From assembly GCA_032622095.1 (NCBI GenBank), contig CP136066.1, positions 225,806,961 to 225,870,960 of the forward strand: 64,000 bases of DNA, given 5' to 3'. The DNA comes from Siphonodentalium dalli (lineage: Eukaryota; Mollusca; Scaphopoda; Gadilida; Siphonodentaliidae). Below are positions 22,329 to 33,688 of the stretch, piece after piece. Made by a program: the position numbers and the translations under genes. The notes below the pieces were generated by a model. That model worked only from the letters and a program-made list of their open reading frames with translations, was not told the DNA's origin and made no database searches. Numbering within the stretch: position 1 is the stretch's first letter; each line of letters begins with the position of its first letter.

Positions 22329-22825
22329 TTTGAAGAATTTGACAATGTTGCCCTCAATGAGGCCCTTGGTCATTTCTATATCGACGCCAGGAAACCTGAT
22401 AGTGAACATTATAAGGCAAATCACTAGAGAATATTCGACACAGCTTGAATATGCATTTGAACACACCACCCCATGATAGGAAGGTAGACATCATAAAGGA
22501 TCCTGAATTTGCAGATTCAAATGCTAGCATCACAGCAGCTTTCGCCGAGTTGAAAAGACTTGGGCTAGGATCAACAGAGCATCATCCCATAATCAACGCA
22601 GATGACCGAAGACAGCTGTACGAGTCAATTTATATGAGGCCAACAACTCCATTTGGACTGTTCAATAAAGTTCAATATGACGTTCCACTATATTTCTTTA
22701 GGCGAGGAAGGGAAAACATGAGAAATATGACAAAATCGACATTCGCCATCAAATATGACTACACAACTGGATTGAAATACATCATGAAAGAAGACGAGCT
22801 GACTAGATATCACCGTGATAAAATG
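22329..22825 (+). pseudogene. Broken Crypton-type tyrosine recombinase (DUF3504) fragment
   Basis: Two frames join into one family-like protein stretch. The first (22329 to about 22418) holds FYIDARKPDSEHYKA. The second (about 22421-22825) reads SLENIRHSLNMHL, then DIIKDPEF, FAELKRLG, FNKVQYDV, FFRRGRENMRNMT and KEDELTRYHRDK. This order is that of the core-binding domain and first catalytic box of animal Crypton-derived proteins of the KIAA1958/ZMYM/QRICH1 type; the FRRGREN segment (22694-22717) corresponds to the box carrying the first catalytic arginine. In the family this domain derives from a tyrosine recombinase; function in domesticated copies is mostly unknown. A missing base near 22418 shifts the frame. 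Homology stops at about 22825, so the remaining catalytic boxes and terminal tyrosine are absent. The methionine at 22445 is therefore not a true start. I am confident of the family and less so of the sub-type. Confidence 0.8.
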
Positions 22826-23658
22826 GTAAGAAGAAAAAATGTTAAAGAATGACATTTTTTTCATCAATACAAGGAATAGATCTGACCCACCATCCCATCT
22901 CGCCACCCATAGTATCTTAATTTATAAATTTTGCTATTGACCCTTTTTATGATTATATCATTGATTGTGACTCTAAATTCCTTCATATATATAATGTTCA
23001 TGTACAAACCCCCATGTCGGCTATATAGCTACCCACCCCTAACACATGTACCCCCATTAACATCCATTAATGAACCACATGACATATATATTTAACGTGC
23101 ACCCCTCTCTTAACCCCCCCCCCCCCCCCACCCCGCCACCACCACAACACTATCACTCACCAGTAATAATTAATAGTATAGTAATTCAAATTCAATTGTT
23201 ATTGTATACCAAACCTATTATATTTAATATACTGTTTATATTTTTTGTTATACTTATTCTGTATTGTGGGGAGCGGAGGTTCATCTAATATTTAAGAACT
23301 TGTCCTCCATTCCCCTAGTATCTGTATATGAATATACTATTAAAATATGTTTAAACCAATCACCGTGAAGGAGACCGGGAACTTGTCAGTGGGCTTTTAA
23401 AAGTTTTTTATTTAAGTTTTAATGTAAGAATAAATTTAAAAAATGGTAAGAAACAAAATGTTAAAGAATGACATTTTTTTATCATTACAAAATTCTTTAA
23501 CAATTTTATATTTTTTTTTACCATTTTTAAAATGTTTTCTTACATTCTTTAACAATTATAAAAAATAATATATAATTTGTTAGGCCAATGATATCTCTTA
23601 TATATGCGAGGCGACATATGGTCGACTCGCATATATAAGAGAATGCATTGGCACAGGG
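22826..23658. mobile_element. MITE debris, C-rich tract and terminal hairpin
   Basis: At 22822 the sequence aaaatggtaagaa, then aatgttaaagaatgacattt begins; it recurs at 23440. It resembles the interior of the composite MITE family. The right end (23583-23658) is that family's hairpin, tatatatgcgaggcgac / gtcgactcgcatatata, ending ggcacaggg and followed by ta. Between them lies unrelated sequence with a C-rich tract (23116-23145). Confidence 0.6.
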
Positions 23659-23924
23659 TAGTTGAGCTATCCGAATCGTTGGGGCATAAACATATCTTGT
23701 CGTAGTATGTATGCATTGTGAAACTCTGATTTCTCACATGCCTTGATGTATGATATGATTGACCTAATTTATACACGAAGTTGCTATAGAACCCACTCTG
23801 TCGATGAACCCTTGTGTATATCTGGAGTGTAATATATCATAATCACACCACGATATAAGGCCTAAGTTAGTATTATTTGATGGGAATACGCATTTATGAA
23901 GTTATTTTATAGGATTAAAACAAC

Positions 23925-25285
23925 ACATATATATCCTAGCTTATGTGTGTGTTTTAGCTGTGGTTCGTTAATTACGCTAGCGTATATATATGGTCATATT
24001 ATCACTTAAGATATATATCCTAGCTTATGTGTGTGTTTTAGCTGTGGTTCGTTAATTACGCTAGCGTATATATATGGTCATATTATCACTTAAGATATAT
24101 ATCCTAGCTTATGTGTGTGTTTTAGCTGTGGTTCGTTAATTACGCTAGCGTATATATATGGTCATATTATCACTTAAGATATATATCCTAGCTTATGTGT
24201 GTGTTTTAGCTGTGGTTCGTTAATTACGCTAGCGTATATATATGGTCATATTATCACTTAAGATATATATCCTAGCTTATGTGTGTGTTTTAGCTGTGGT
24301 TCGTTAATTACGCTAGCGTATATATATGGTCATATTATCACTTAAGATATATATCCTAGCTTATGTGTGTGTTTTAGCTGTGGTTCGTTAATTACGCTAG
24401 CGTATATATATGGTCATATTATCACTTAAGATATATATCCTCGCTTATGTGTGTGTTTTAGCTGTGGTTCGTTAATTACGCTAGCGTATATATATGGTCA
24501 TATTATCACTTAAGATATATATCCTAGCCTATGTGTGTGTTTTAGCTGTGGTTCGTTAATTACGCTAGCGTATATATATAGAGGATATCCACACTTTTTC
24601 AGTGGATATGGGTTATATCTCATGAGTGATGACAAAACATTGAATTTCACGAGTGGCTTTAGCCACGAGTGGAAATTCAAATGTTTTGTCATCACGAATG
24701 AGATTTAACCCATATCCACTGAAAAAGTGTGGATATTCTGTTTATTATATACTTTAGTTACTTGCCTATGGCCCCCAATGAATGTCAATATATCAGAAAT
24801 TTCACCAGTGGGATATCACTTATATCTCACTAGTGGGATATCACTTATATCTCACTGCTAAAACCTTATAATTCATGGGCAAGTATATAATAAATGGTCA
24901 TATTATCACTTAAGATATATATCCTAGCTTATGTGTGTGTTTTAGCTGTGGTTCGTTAATTACGCTAGCGTATATATATGGTCATATTATCACTTAAGAT
25001 ATATATCCTAGCTTATGTGTGTGTTTTAGCTGTGGTTCGTTAATTACGCTAGCGTATATATATGGTCATATTATCACTTAAGATATATATCCTAGCTTAT
25101 GTGTGTGTTTTAGCTGTGGTTCGTTAATTACGCTAGCGTATATATATATATCCTAGCTTATGTGTGTGTTTTAGATGTGGTTCGTTAATTACGCTAGCGT
25201 ATATATATATATCCTAGATTATGTGTGTGGTTTAGCTGTGGTTCGTTAATTACGCTAGCGTATATATATATGGTCATATTATCAC
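23925..25285 (+). repeat. 84-bp minisatellite
   Basis: The unit contains atatcctagcttatgtgtgt, gttttagctgtggttcgtta and attacgctagcgtatatata, then tggtcatattatcacttaag. Starts of atatcctagc fall at 23931, 24015, 24099, 24183, 24267, 24351, 24435 and 24519, an exact 84-bp period with almost no substitutions. After an insertion (24581-24894) three more units follow, then two shortened 61-bp units near 25148 and 25209 with slightly more change. GCTAGCGTATATATAT faces ATATATATCCTAGC across the unit join, so each junction can form a hairpin. I see no coding role. Confidence 0.97.
24581..24894. mobile_element. Pair of hairpins inserted in the 84-bp array
   Basis: The first hairpin, 24581-24739, has arms ggatatccacactttttcag and its complement. 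The second, 24741-24894, has ends tttattatatacttt...gcc and ggcaagtatataataaa. Inside it agtgggatatcacttatatc is tandemly duplicated (24808-24858). The insertion splits a unit between gcgtatatatat and ggtcatatt, so it arrived after amplification. It is non-coding; both hairpins look like MITEs. Confidence 0.85.
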
Positions 25286-25764
25286 CTACGAGATCCAGAA
25301 TGGGTTGCTGGATGCATGCAAGTAATATCATCAACTCATCTATATGGGGTTCAAGTTGTCAATATATAAGAAACATGGTAGACCGAAATCCTCTATGATG
25401 TTAAACCATACTTCGATTCTTGTTTCGGCTAAGGCGGAACATAAAATGATTGCATGTTCGATTTCGTTTCCAAATAGTTTATGACATATCTGACACTTTC
25501 TGGGGACAAGGCCCGGGCCAGGATTTTTGTTATTTCTAGAAATTCAAGTTTATGTTGAGGATAGCTTCTGCATACTAGTCAAAATGTGAAATTGACAGTG
25601 ATATATGATTATTTGCGAATGGGACTAGCGAATGTTCATTGCGTAATCTTGTCTGCCATGACTGCTTGTTTGATAGTAATAATAACCACTTGATTTAGAT
25701 TTATCCATCTTCACCCGCAAGACCTTTCTCTGTGCCTTTTATTACTGCAGATCTCGAGAAATAA
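25286..25764. other. Intergenic, no gene recognised
   Basis: No supported feature. Confidence 0.4.
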
Positions 25765-25897
25765 CAAACTTCAAAAATCGATATCTGATCACTCTGAGAT
25801 TTAATGGGTGGGTTCCTCGACTCGAATCAACTGTATTTACCCCAGAAGCCTAAGAAATAATAATTTAGGGGCGTCTGATCGGAGTCAGTACCTTTAA
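25765..25897 (-). mobile_element. Right-half fragment of the TTAA-type MITE
   Basis: Contains atatctgatcactctgag, gggtgggttcctcgactcga, aataataatttaggggcgtc and gtacctttaa in the same order as the right half of this MITE family (reading the complement of the internal part of 4261-4550 or 21052-21491). Confidence 0.75.
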
Positions 25898-26185
25898 CAG
25901 AGGAAGGTGAATCCTGATCGAGTACCGATTAAGAAAATATAAAATACAAGTCATGGCTGTTTAAACTTTATATGATAATTTTCACACAACTCGCGACCTG
26001 ATTGCCTATCTGTCCTAAGTGTACTTTTCTATGAGCGTCTGATCGGAGTCAAAACCTTCAACAGAGAAAGGTGAATCCTGATCGAGTACCGATTAAGAAA
26101 ATATAAAATACTAGTCATGGTTGTTTACACTTTATATGATAATTTTCACACAACTCGCGGCCTGATTTCCAATCTGTTGTAAAAT
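25871..26185 (+). repeat. 164-bp tandem duplication including a MITE end
   Basis: Copies start at gcgtctgatcggagtca (25871 and 26035) and share ggtgaatcctgatcgagtac and tttatatgataattttcac with few changes. The duplicated segment includes the end of the TTAA-type MITE, so duplication post-dates that insertion. Confidence 0.9.
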
Positions 26186-27844
26186 AATTCAAGGGTTGCT
26201 AGGAAAGCCGCTAGATTGAGGGTAAGTCCTAAACCACTGCTATGCACGCAGATGCCATTTCATGGGTACATATTCACCCCCGTGTATCGCCAAACCCGAG
26301 GGTATCACCAAACCCGATAATTGCTGTTTTTTGATAAATGAACATATCTTTCCTCAGATGAAGCTATATATCTCCCAGTTAAATGATATCAACTATTCAA
26401 AAATACAGTTTCGCAAAGCGGAATGTTCCCTCAATGGGATAGCGACCATAGCTTGCTCTCACACCGATAAATTTAATAGAAATTCCGACTCATTTCCGAT
26501 TTGATCATAAATAGTAGACACTTTTTGACGTTAGGTAGTTCGTTTGAAAAAATAATTATCAGCCATAGATGGCGGATAATATGTGTGTCATTAGAAAAAT
26601 ATATGTTTAATTAACCATAAAATTGTCTAGCCTACAGAGCTGTTCGAAAAAATACTATTTGCGCCGTAAATACCCACCATAATTTCGAGTATCAACGCCG
26701 CAGATCGAGATGTCGCCATACACAGATCTGGGATGTCAAAGATGCGAATGATATACTTCATATTTTGACCGTTTCTGCTTGAAAATATCCCAATTATCAT
26801 TCGGACAGGCCGGCACATGGATCATCTTTAGGGTGGTGGTGGATGTGCAAGGGTGAAAACGTGTATGTTTGTTTGTGTATTATGTTCTAATGCCATATTA
26901 ATAGTAGGCCTATAGGCTATTCTGTGTTATTCGACATTATAGGCCCGGACCTGTACAACGAATGGAAACATTAAATCACTGTAAATCATGAGCTAGCAGG
27001 GGCGTGGCTAGAGGTCCCTGTTTGTTTGCACCCACATGTTAGGTTCGAGTTTTCATCGAGTTTACAGCGGGTTCTTCCAACTTTTGGATATGACAACCTC
27101 TAAGTTTATATTTTGTTTCATCTGGTGACCATTTCAGTTCACAAATTTGGCCGTAATTATTTATATTATCTAAATATGCGGGTTTTTGTCTGAAAAAATC
27201 CCTATCCAGTAACTTGACTAAACATCTTTCCAAACATACTGTACATCGATAAATTAAAACGGAATCCGGGCATGAGTGAACGTGACTGCGAAGCAGGCAA
27301 AATCGTGCCCGCTTTGGGATTTACTCCGACACCGTGGAGTGTCTCATGCAATTGTCAATATTTTCCTACTTAAATGCAGCAAATTCCAATGTGAATGTAG
27401 ATTTAGTTTCCTAAATTATATATAACCATGGAACGTTGACAACGATGTCCAAATTTATCACCACACATTCATCTTGAAGCTGAAGACACACAATTGAAAC
27501 ATGGAAGCTTATTCTCACAATTCATCGAACATTTCGTCACTGTATGGGGGCTTTATTCGTCGAACTGTTGACATTTGGCTGAAGTTGGGTTCATCAAGCA
27601 CATCGTGGATCAGGATTTGTGTCAGAAGGAAAACAATAAAATGAATTCACTCAAAACATACCCACCTGTAGTCTTCACTCGTGCCGTAATGGGGTTTACT
27701 GCATATTTGCCCGCAGCGGGTATTATAGGATGACCAACGTGAACTTGGAGAGGCGATACTTTCATGTGTTACAGCAAATTACTATTATGGAGTAATTAGG
27801 AATGCGGAAAATTAAATGTCACCAAGCATCAAAGGCATGGTCTT
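26186..27844. other. Intergenic, no gene recognised
   Basis: Several 60-80-codon frames occur. The minus-strand frame 27039-27233 reads like protein (for example ICELKWSPDETKYKL) but I could not assign it, and no splice structure is convincing. Confidence 0.4.
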
Positions 27845-28330
27845 TAAGATTGCACACTACACTACAACTAAATATTTTCTTATTTGAAGAAAAAAATAGG
27901 CAATCTTAAGAACAATAACCTTGGGAGACACACAAGACAAAAATTATTGTGGGAACATTTCTTCTTTTCTAAAATGTTCTACCTCTTTCTAGTTTCAAGA
28001 AACTTTTCTTATGGGAAGATTTCTTATTTTCTAAAATTTTCTTTGAAAGAAACAATTGTCAACAAGAAAAGCTTTCTTCTTTTAAGAATTTATTTTCTCT
28101 CATTTCAAGAAAACATAAGAACCAACATTCTTGGGAGACACAGAAGAAAATTTTAGAAATCAAGAATAATTTATTAAAACAAGAAAAAATAATTTCTTAA
28201 GTAGCAATCTATGTTTCTTAATTAAGAAAAATAATCTGAAATAAAATTAGAATATATTTGTAAGAACAAGAAAGATGACTAGAAATACATTCTTAAGCTA
28301 TTCTCAGACCTAGAATGTTAATTTCGAACT
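27845..28330. repeat. AAGAAA/TTTCTT-rich tract
   Basis: Dense short inverted motifs of the form tttctt...aagaaa. The phrase cttgggagacaca(c/g)aaga occurs twice (27922 and 28130). Compositionally it resembles 30180-30472. Low complexity; the 90-codon frame is not credible. Confidence 0.6.
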
Positions 28331-28419
28331 AGAATATTTTTCTAGACACAAAATAAGAATATATTTCAGAAATGCTTAATTTAGAAAAAGTCGTGATTAT
28401 AGTACACTACCAAAAATCT

Positions 28420-28810
28420 GTCGCATTTATTATTGCAATATTGAACGCACATTTTGCGATACTAAGCGCGCTAAATTTCATACAGACCCAATACTTAGTA
28501 GTGTTATATTTATATTATATATTAAAGTGCTACAGCATATAGTGTGCATGTAGTGTACATATAGCATTTACAACTATAATTATATACATATCTAAAACAT
28601 TGTCTTTATTCATACAATAAAAAATATAGAACTTAAGAAGGAGAAAAAATTTGATTTAAATGCCACAATTTTGAGCGCAATATTGAGATATTAAGCGCAA
28701 GATATTGCAATAATAGCACAAGCGACATTCTTATAAGCGTTTCCACTTGCAATATTATTGCGATATTGGGCGCGAAAATAGCGCGCTTAATATACCACTT
28801 CTTTTTACTG
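28420..28810. repeat. GCGC/GCAATA-rich diverged inverted repeat
   Basis: Left part ttattgcaatattgaacgca, gcgatactaagcgcgc; right part ttgcaatattattgcgatat, gggcgcg and agcgcgcttaa. Motifs recur on both strands, suggesting an old foldback element. Boundaries are uncertain. Confidence 0.4.
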
Positions 28811-29478
28811 GTACTGTATATCAATAACAGCTACATGTAGTTGGGATTGGAACCTCCAAGACAACAGCATATCCCATAATAATTGTGCGCGATGATTTGG
28901 CGACAATGTTTTCCTGTAGTCGCACATTTTCCATAAAACAATATCACAACACGGACTTAGTATCAATATCAGTGATTCAGCCAAAGATAGTTTGATCTAA
29001 GAACATCCAACGAATGGTGTAGTCCCGGTAAATTGTCGTAATAACTTGACGATAACATGGCGAATGATGACAATGTCTCGTATCCACACGTTTCAATAAA
29101 CATTGATGAACACGGGATGAATTTGTCCGTGTAATTGTATAGTATGGTGTTGTTGTTGTCGACATTGAAACTCTTGTAAATCACTCTGGTGCGTACAGTA
29201 TATACTCTCATATAATTGCACATGTATGTGCGTTGAAACAATCAGAACACTGTCAACTGGACTGCCCAGTTCAACTTCAAGAATCAAGTGTCAACCTTCT
29301 AGTAATACTGATACTAGCTGCTATGTAAATAGTATGTTGTTGTTGTTGTTATTATTATTGTTGTCACCAGTGGTTGGCATCGAAGTTCTTGTTAATTGCA
29401 CCTGTATCCTCTTGTGTCAGTAAATATGTCAATATTTTGATAGTCACATCACCGTCATTTCTACATTAACTCTGATGC
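28811..29478. other. Intergenic with a triplet tract
   Basis: A (gtt)n/(att)n run lies at about 29336-29362. Otherwise nothing recognised. Confidence 0.4.
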
Positions 29479-29560
29479 GAATGAAGGGCAGGTCAAACGA
29501 GAACTCGAATGAGGGCAGGTCAAACGAGAACTCGAATGAGGGCAGGTCAAACGAGAACTC
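29479..29560 (+). repeat. 27-bp tandem repeat, three copies
   Basis: The unit is gaatgagggcaggtcaaac followed by gagaactc; the first copy has one extra base. Confidence 0.95.
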
Positions 29561-30070
29561 GAAGAGGCAACACGAACACAACATATGTTGTCACAATTTA
29601 GTGAAAATATCCACGATCAAGCGGTTTTCACACATTTAGAACTTGCCTAGTTCACAAAGGAACCGAAGTCAGACCATCTTCACATCAGTGCACAAATGTT
29701 ATGTACAGGTCGCATTTTGCCAGAAAAATAGTTTGTAGTGCGCAGCCGATCGACAAAATTTTCAAAACAATCATGGCGAAAAGACATCCGACTTGAGAAT
29801 AACGTAATTACGTACTTAAGATTAGACGGACAGAATGAATGCTGGATCATTGTATTGAATACAAACAATTAATACTACACATTAAATATCAGCAGAGTCA
29901 GATTCATTCATATTGTGTGGAGTCATTGCGTATATAATATGGTCGCCGATAAATATACTATTGAATTTTCACGTCATAACTTGAAAAATCACGAAAATAT
30001 TTAATTTAGACAATTTTCATGGGCACATATAAAATAACGGCGTGGGCTGTCAGACTGGTGGAACGGTGTG
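29561..30070. other. Intergenic, no gene recognised
   Basis: No supported feature. Confidence 0.4.
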
Positions 30071-30110
30071 GGGCCGTCGATTATGACGGTGGGCCGTCGA
30101 TTATGACGGT
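30071..30110 (+). repeat. Perfect 20-bp tandem duplication
   Basis: Two identical adjacent copies of gggccgtcgattatgacggt, followed by the partly complementary accgtcgaacc. Confidence 0.95.
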
Positions 30111-30179
30111 GATACACCGTCGAACCGATTGTGATTGTTTAACTGTGTGCGCGCTATAGACTCGAAACCCGTTTAGTTT

Positions 30180-30472
30180 TTTATTCTTATTTTAAGAATG
30201 TCAGGCAGATCATTTTCGGTTTATAAAAAATTTCTGTTTTGAGCTTGAAAAAGTTTCTTTTATATTCTATGCAAGAAATATTATCTTGGTTTCTAGAAAC
30301 CGTTTTTCTTTAATTCCACGTATTTTCTTATTACAAGAAATATCAAACAAAATATCGCCCGCATACTGATTTTCTTCACCAACCAACAATTTTCTTGGGT
30401 CGAAAAAACGTATTCTTGTTTTGAGAGTATATTTCTTGTTTCCAGAAAAGTTTTCTAGACAAGAATATTTAA
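30180..30472. repeat. TTTCTT/AAGAAA-rich flank of the satellite
   Basis: Motifs like tttcttattacaagaaat recur. This is the sequence that the satellite abuts on its left side; it is not LINE-like. Confidence 0.5.
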
Positions 30473-33400
30473 CAGTTAATACACATACAGCACACATACA
30501 GTTAATACGCATAAAGTTAATACACATACAGTTAATACACATACCGTTAATACACATACAGTTAATACGCATACAGTTAATACACATACAGTTAACACAC
30601 ATACAGTTAATACACATACAGTTAATACACATACAGTTAATACACATACAGTTAATACACATACAGTTAATACACGTACAGTTAATACACATACAGTTAA
30701 TACACATACAGTTAATACACATACAGTTAATACACATACAGTTAATACACATACAGTTAATACGCATACAGTTAATAAACATACAGTTAATACACATACA
30801 GTACACATACAGTTAATACACATACAGTTAATACACATACAGTTAATACACATACAGTTAATACACATACAGTTAATACACATACAGTTAATACACATAC
30901 AGTTACTACACATACAGTTAATACACATACAGTTAATACACATACAGTTAATACACATACAGTTAATACACATACAGTTAATACACGTACAGTTAATACA
31001 CATACAGTTAATACACATACAGTTAATACACGTACAGTTAATACACATACAGTTAATACACATACTGTTAATACACGTACAGTTAATACACATACAGTTA
31101 ATACACATACAGTTAATACACATACAGTTAATAAACATGCAGTTAATACACATACAGTTAATACACATACAGTTAATACACATACAGTTAATACACATAC
31201 AGTTAATACACATACAGTACACATACAGTTAATACACATACAGTTAATACACGTACAGTTAAATACACATACAGTTAATACACATACAGTTAATACGCAT
31301 ACAGTTAATACACATACAGTTAATACACATACAGTTAATACACGTACAGTTAATACACATACAGTTAATACACATACAGTTAATACACATACAGTTAATA
31401 CACATACAGTTAATACACATACAGTACACATACAGTTAATACACATACAGTACACATACAGTTAATACACATACAGTACACATACAGTTAATACACATAC
31501 AGTTAATACACATACAGTTAATACACATACAGTTAATACACATACAGTTACTACACATACAGTTACTACACATACAGTTAATACACATACAGTTACTACA
31601 CATACAGTTAATACACATACAGTTAATACACATACAGTACACATACAGTTAATACACATACAGTTAATACACATACAGTACACATACAGTTAATACACAT
31701 AGAGTTAATACACATACAGTACACATACAGTTAATACACATACATTTAATACACATACAGTTAATACACATACAGTTAATACACATACAGTTAATACACA
31801 TACAGTTAATACACATACAGTTAATACACATACAGTACACATACAGTTAATACACATACAGTTAATACACATACAGTTACTACACATACAGTTAATACAC
31901 ATACAGTTAATACGCATACAGTACACATACAGTTAATACACATACAGTTAATACACATACAGTTAATACACATACAGTTAATACGCGTACAGTACACATA
32001 CAGTTAATACACATACAGTTAATACACATACAGTTAATACACATACAGTTAATTCACATACAGTTAATACACATACAGTTAATACACATACAGTTAATAT
32101 ACATACAGTTACTACACATACAGTTACTACACATACAGTTAATACACATACAGTTAATACACATACAGTACACATACAGTTAATACACATACAGTTAATA
32201 CACATACAGTTAATACACATACAGTTAATACACATATAGTTAATACACATACAGTTAATACACATACAGTTAATAAACATACAGTTAATACACATACAGT
32301 TAATACGCATACAGTTAATACACATACAGTTAATACACATACAGTTAATACACATACAGTTAATACACATACAGTTAATAAACATACAGTTAATACACAT
32401 ACAGTTAATACACATACAGTTAATACACATACAGCACACATACAGCACACATACAGTTAATACACATACAGTTAATACACATACAGTTAATACACATACA
32501 GTTAATACACATACAGTTAATACACATACAGTTAATACACATACAGCACACATACAGTTAATACGCATACAGTTAATACACATACAGTTAATACACATAC
32601 CGTTAATACACATACAGTTAATACACATACAGTTAATATACATACAGCACACATACAGTTAATACGCATACAGTTAATACACATACAGTTAATACACATA
32701 CAGTTAACACGCATACAGTTAACACACGTACAGTTAATACGCATACAGTACACATACAGTTAATACACATACAGTTAATACACATACAGTTAATACACAT
32801 ACAGTTAATACGCATACAGTTAATACACATACAGTTAAAACACATACAGTTAATACACATACAGTTAATACACATACAGTTAATACACATACAGTTAACA
32901 CACATACAGTTAATACACATACAGTTAATACACATACAGTTAATACACATACAGTTAATACACATACAGTTAATACGCATACAGTTAATACACATACATT
33001 TAATACACATACAGTTAATACACATACAGTTAATACACATACAGTTAATACACATACAGTTAATACGCATACAGTTAATACGCATACAGTTAATACACAT
33101 ACAGTACACATACAGTTAATACACATACAGTTAATACACATACAGTTAATACACATACAGTTAATACTCATACAGTTAATACACATACAGTTAATACACA
33201 TACAGTTAATACACATACAGTTAATACGCATACAGTTAATACGCATACAGTTAATACACATACAGTACACATACAGTTAATACACATACAGTTAATACAC
33301 ATACAGTCAATGCACATACAGTTAATACACATACAGTACACATACAGTTAATACGCATACAGTTAATACACATACAGTTACTACACATACAGTTAATACA

Positions 33401-33688
33401 CATACAGTTACTACACATACAGTTACTACACATACAGTTAATACACATACAGTTAATACACATACAGTTAATACACATACAGTTAAAACGCATACAGTTA
33501 ATACGCATACAGTTAATACACATACAGTACACCTACAGTTAATACACATACAGTTAATACACATACAGTTAATACACATACAGTTAATACTCATACAGTT
33601 AATACACATACAGTTAATACACATACAGTTAATACACATACAGTTAATACGCATACAGTTAATACGCATACAGTTAATACACATACAG

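Noticed and set aside
27039-27233. Protein-like 64-codon minus-strand frame (ICELKWSPDE...)
   Set aside because: It loosely recalls a WD-repeat start, but no second repeat, splice site or neighbour supports it.
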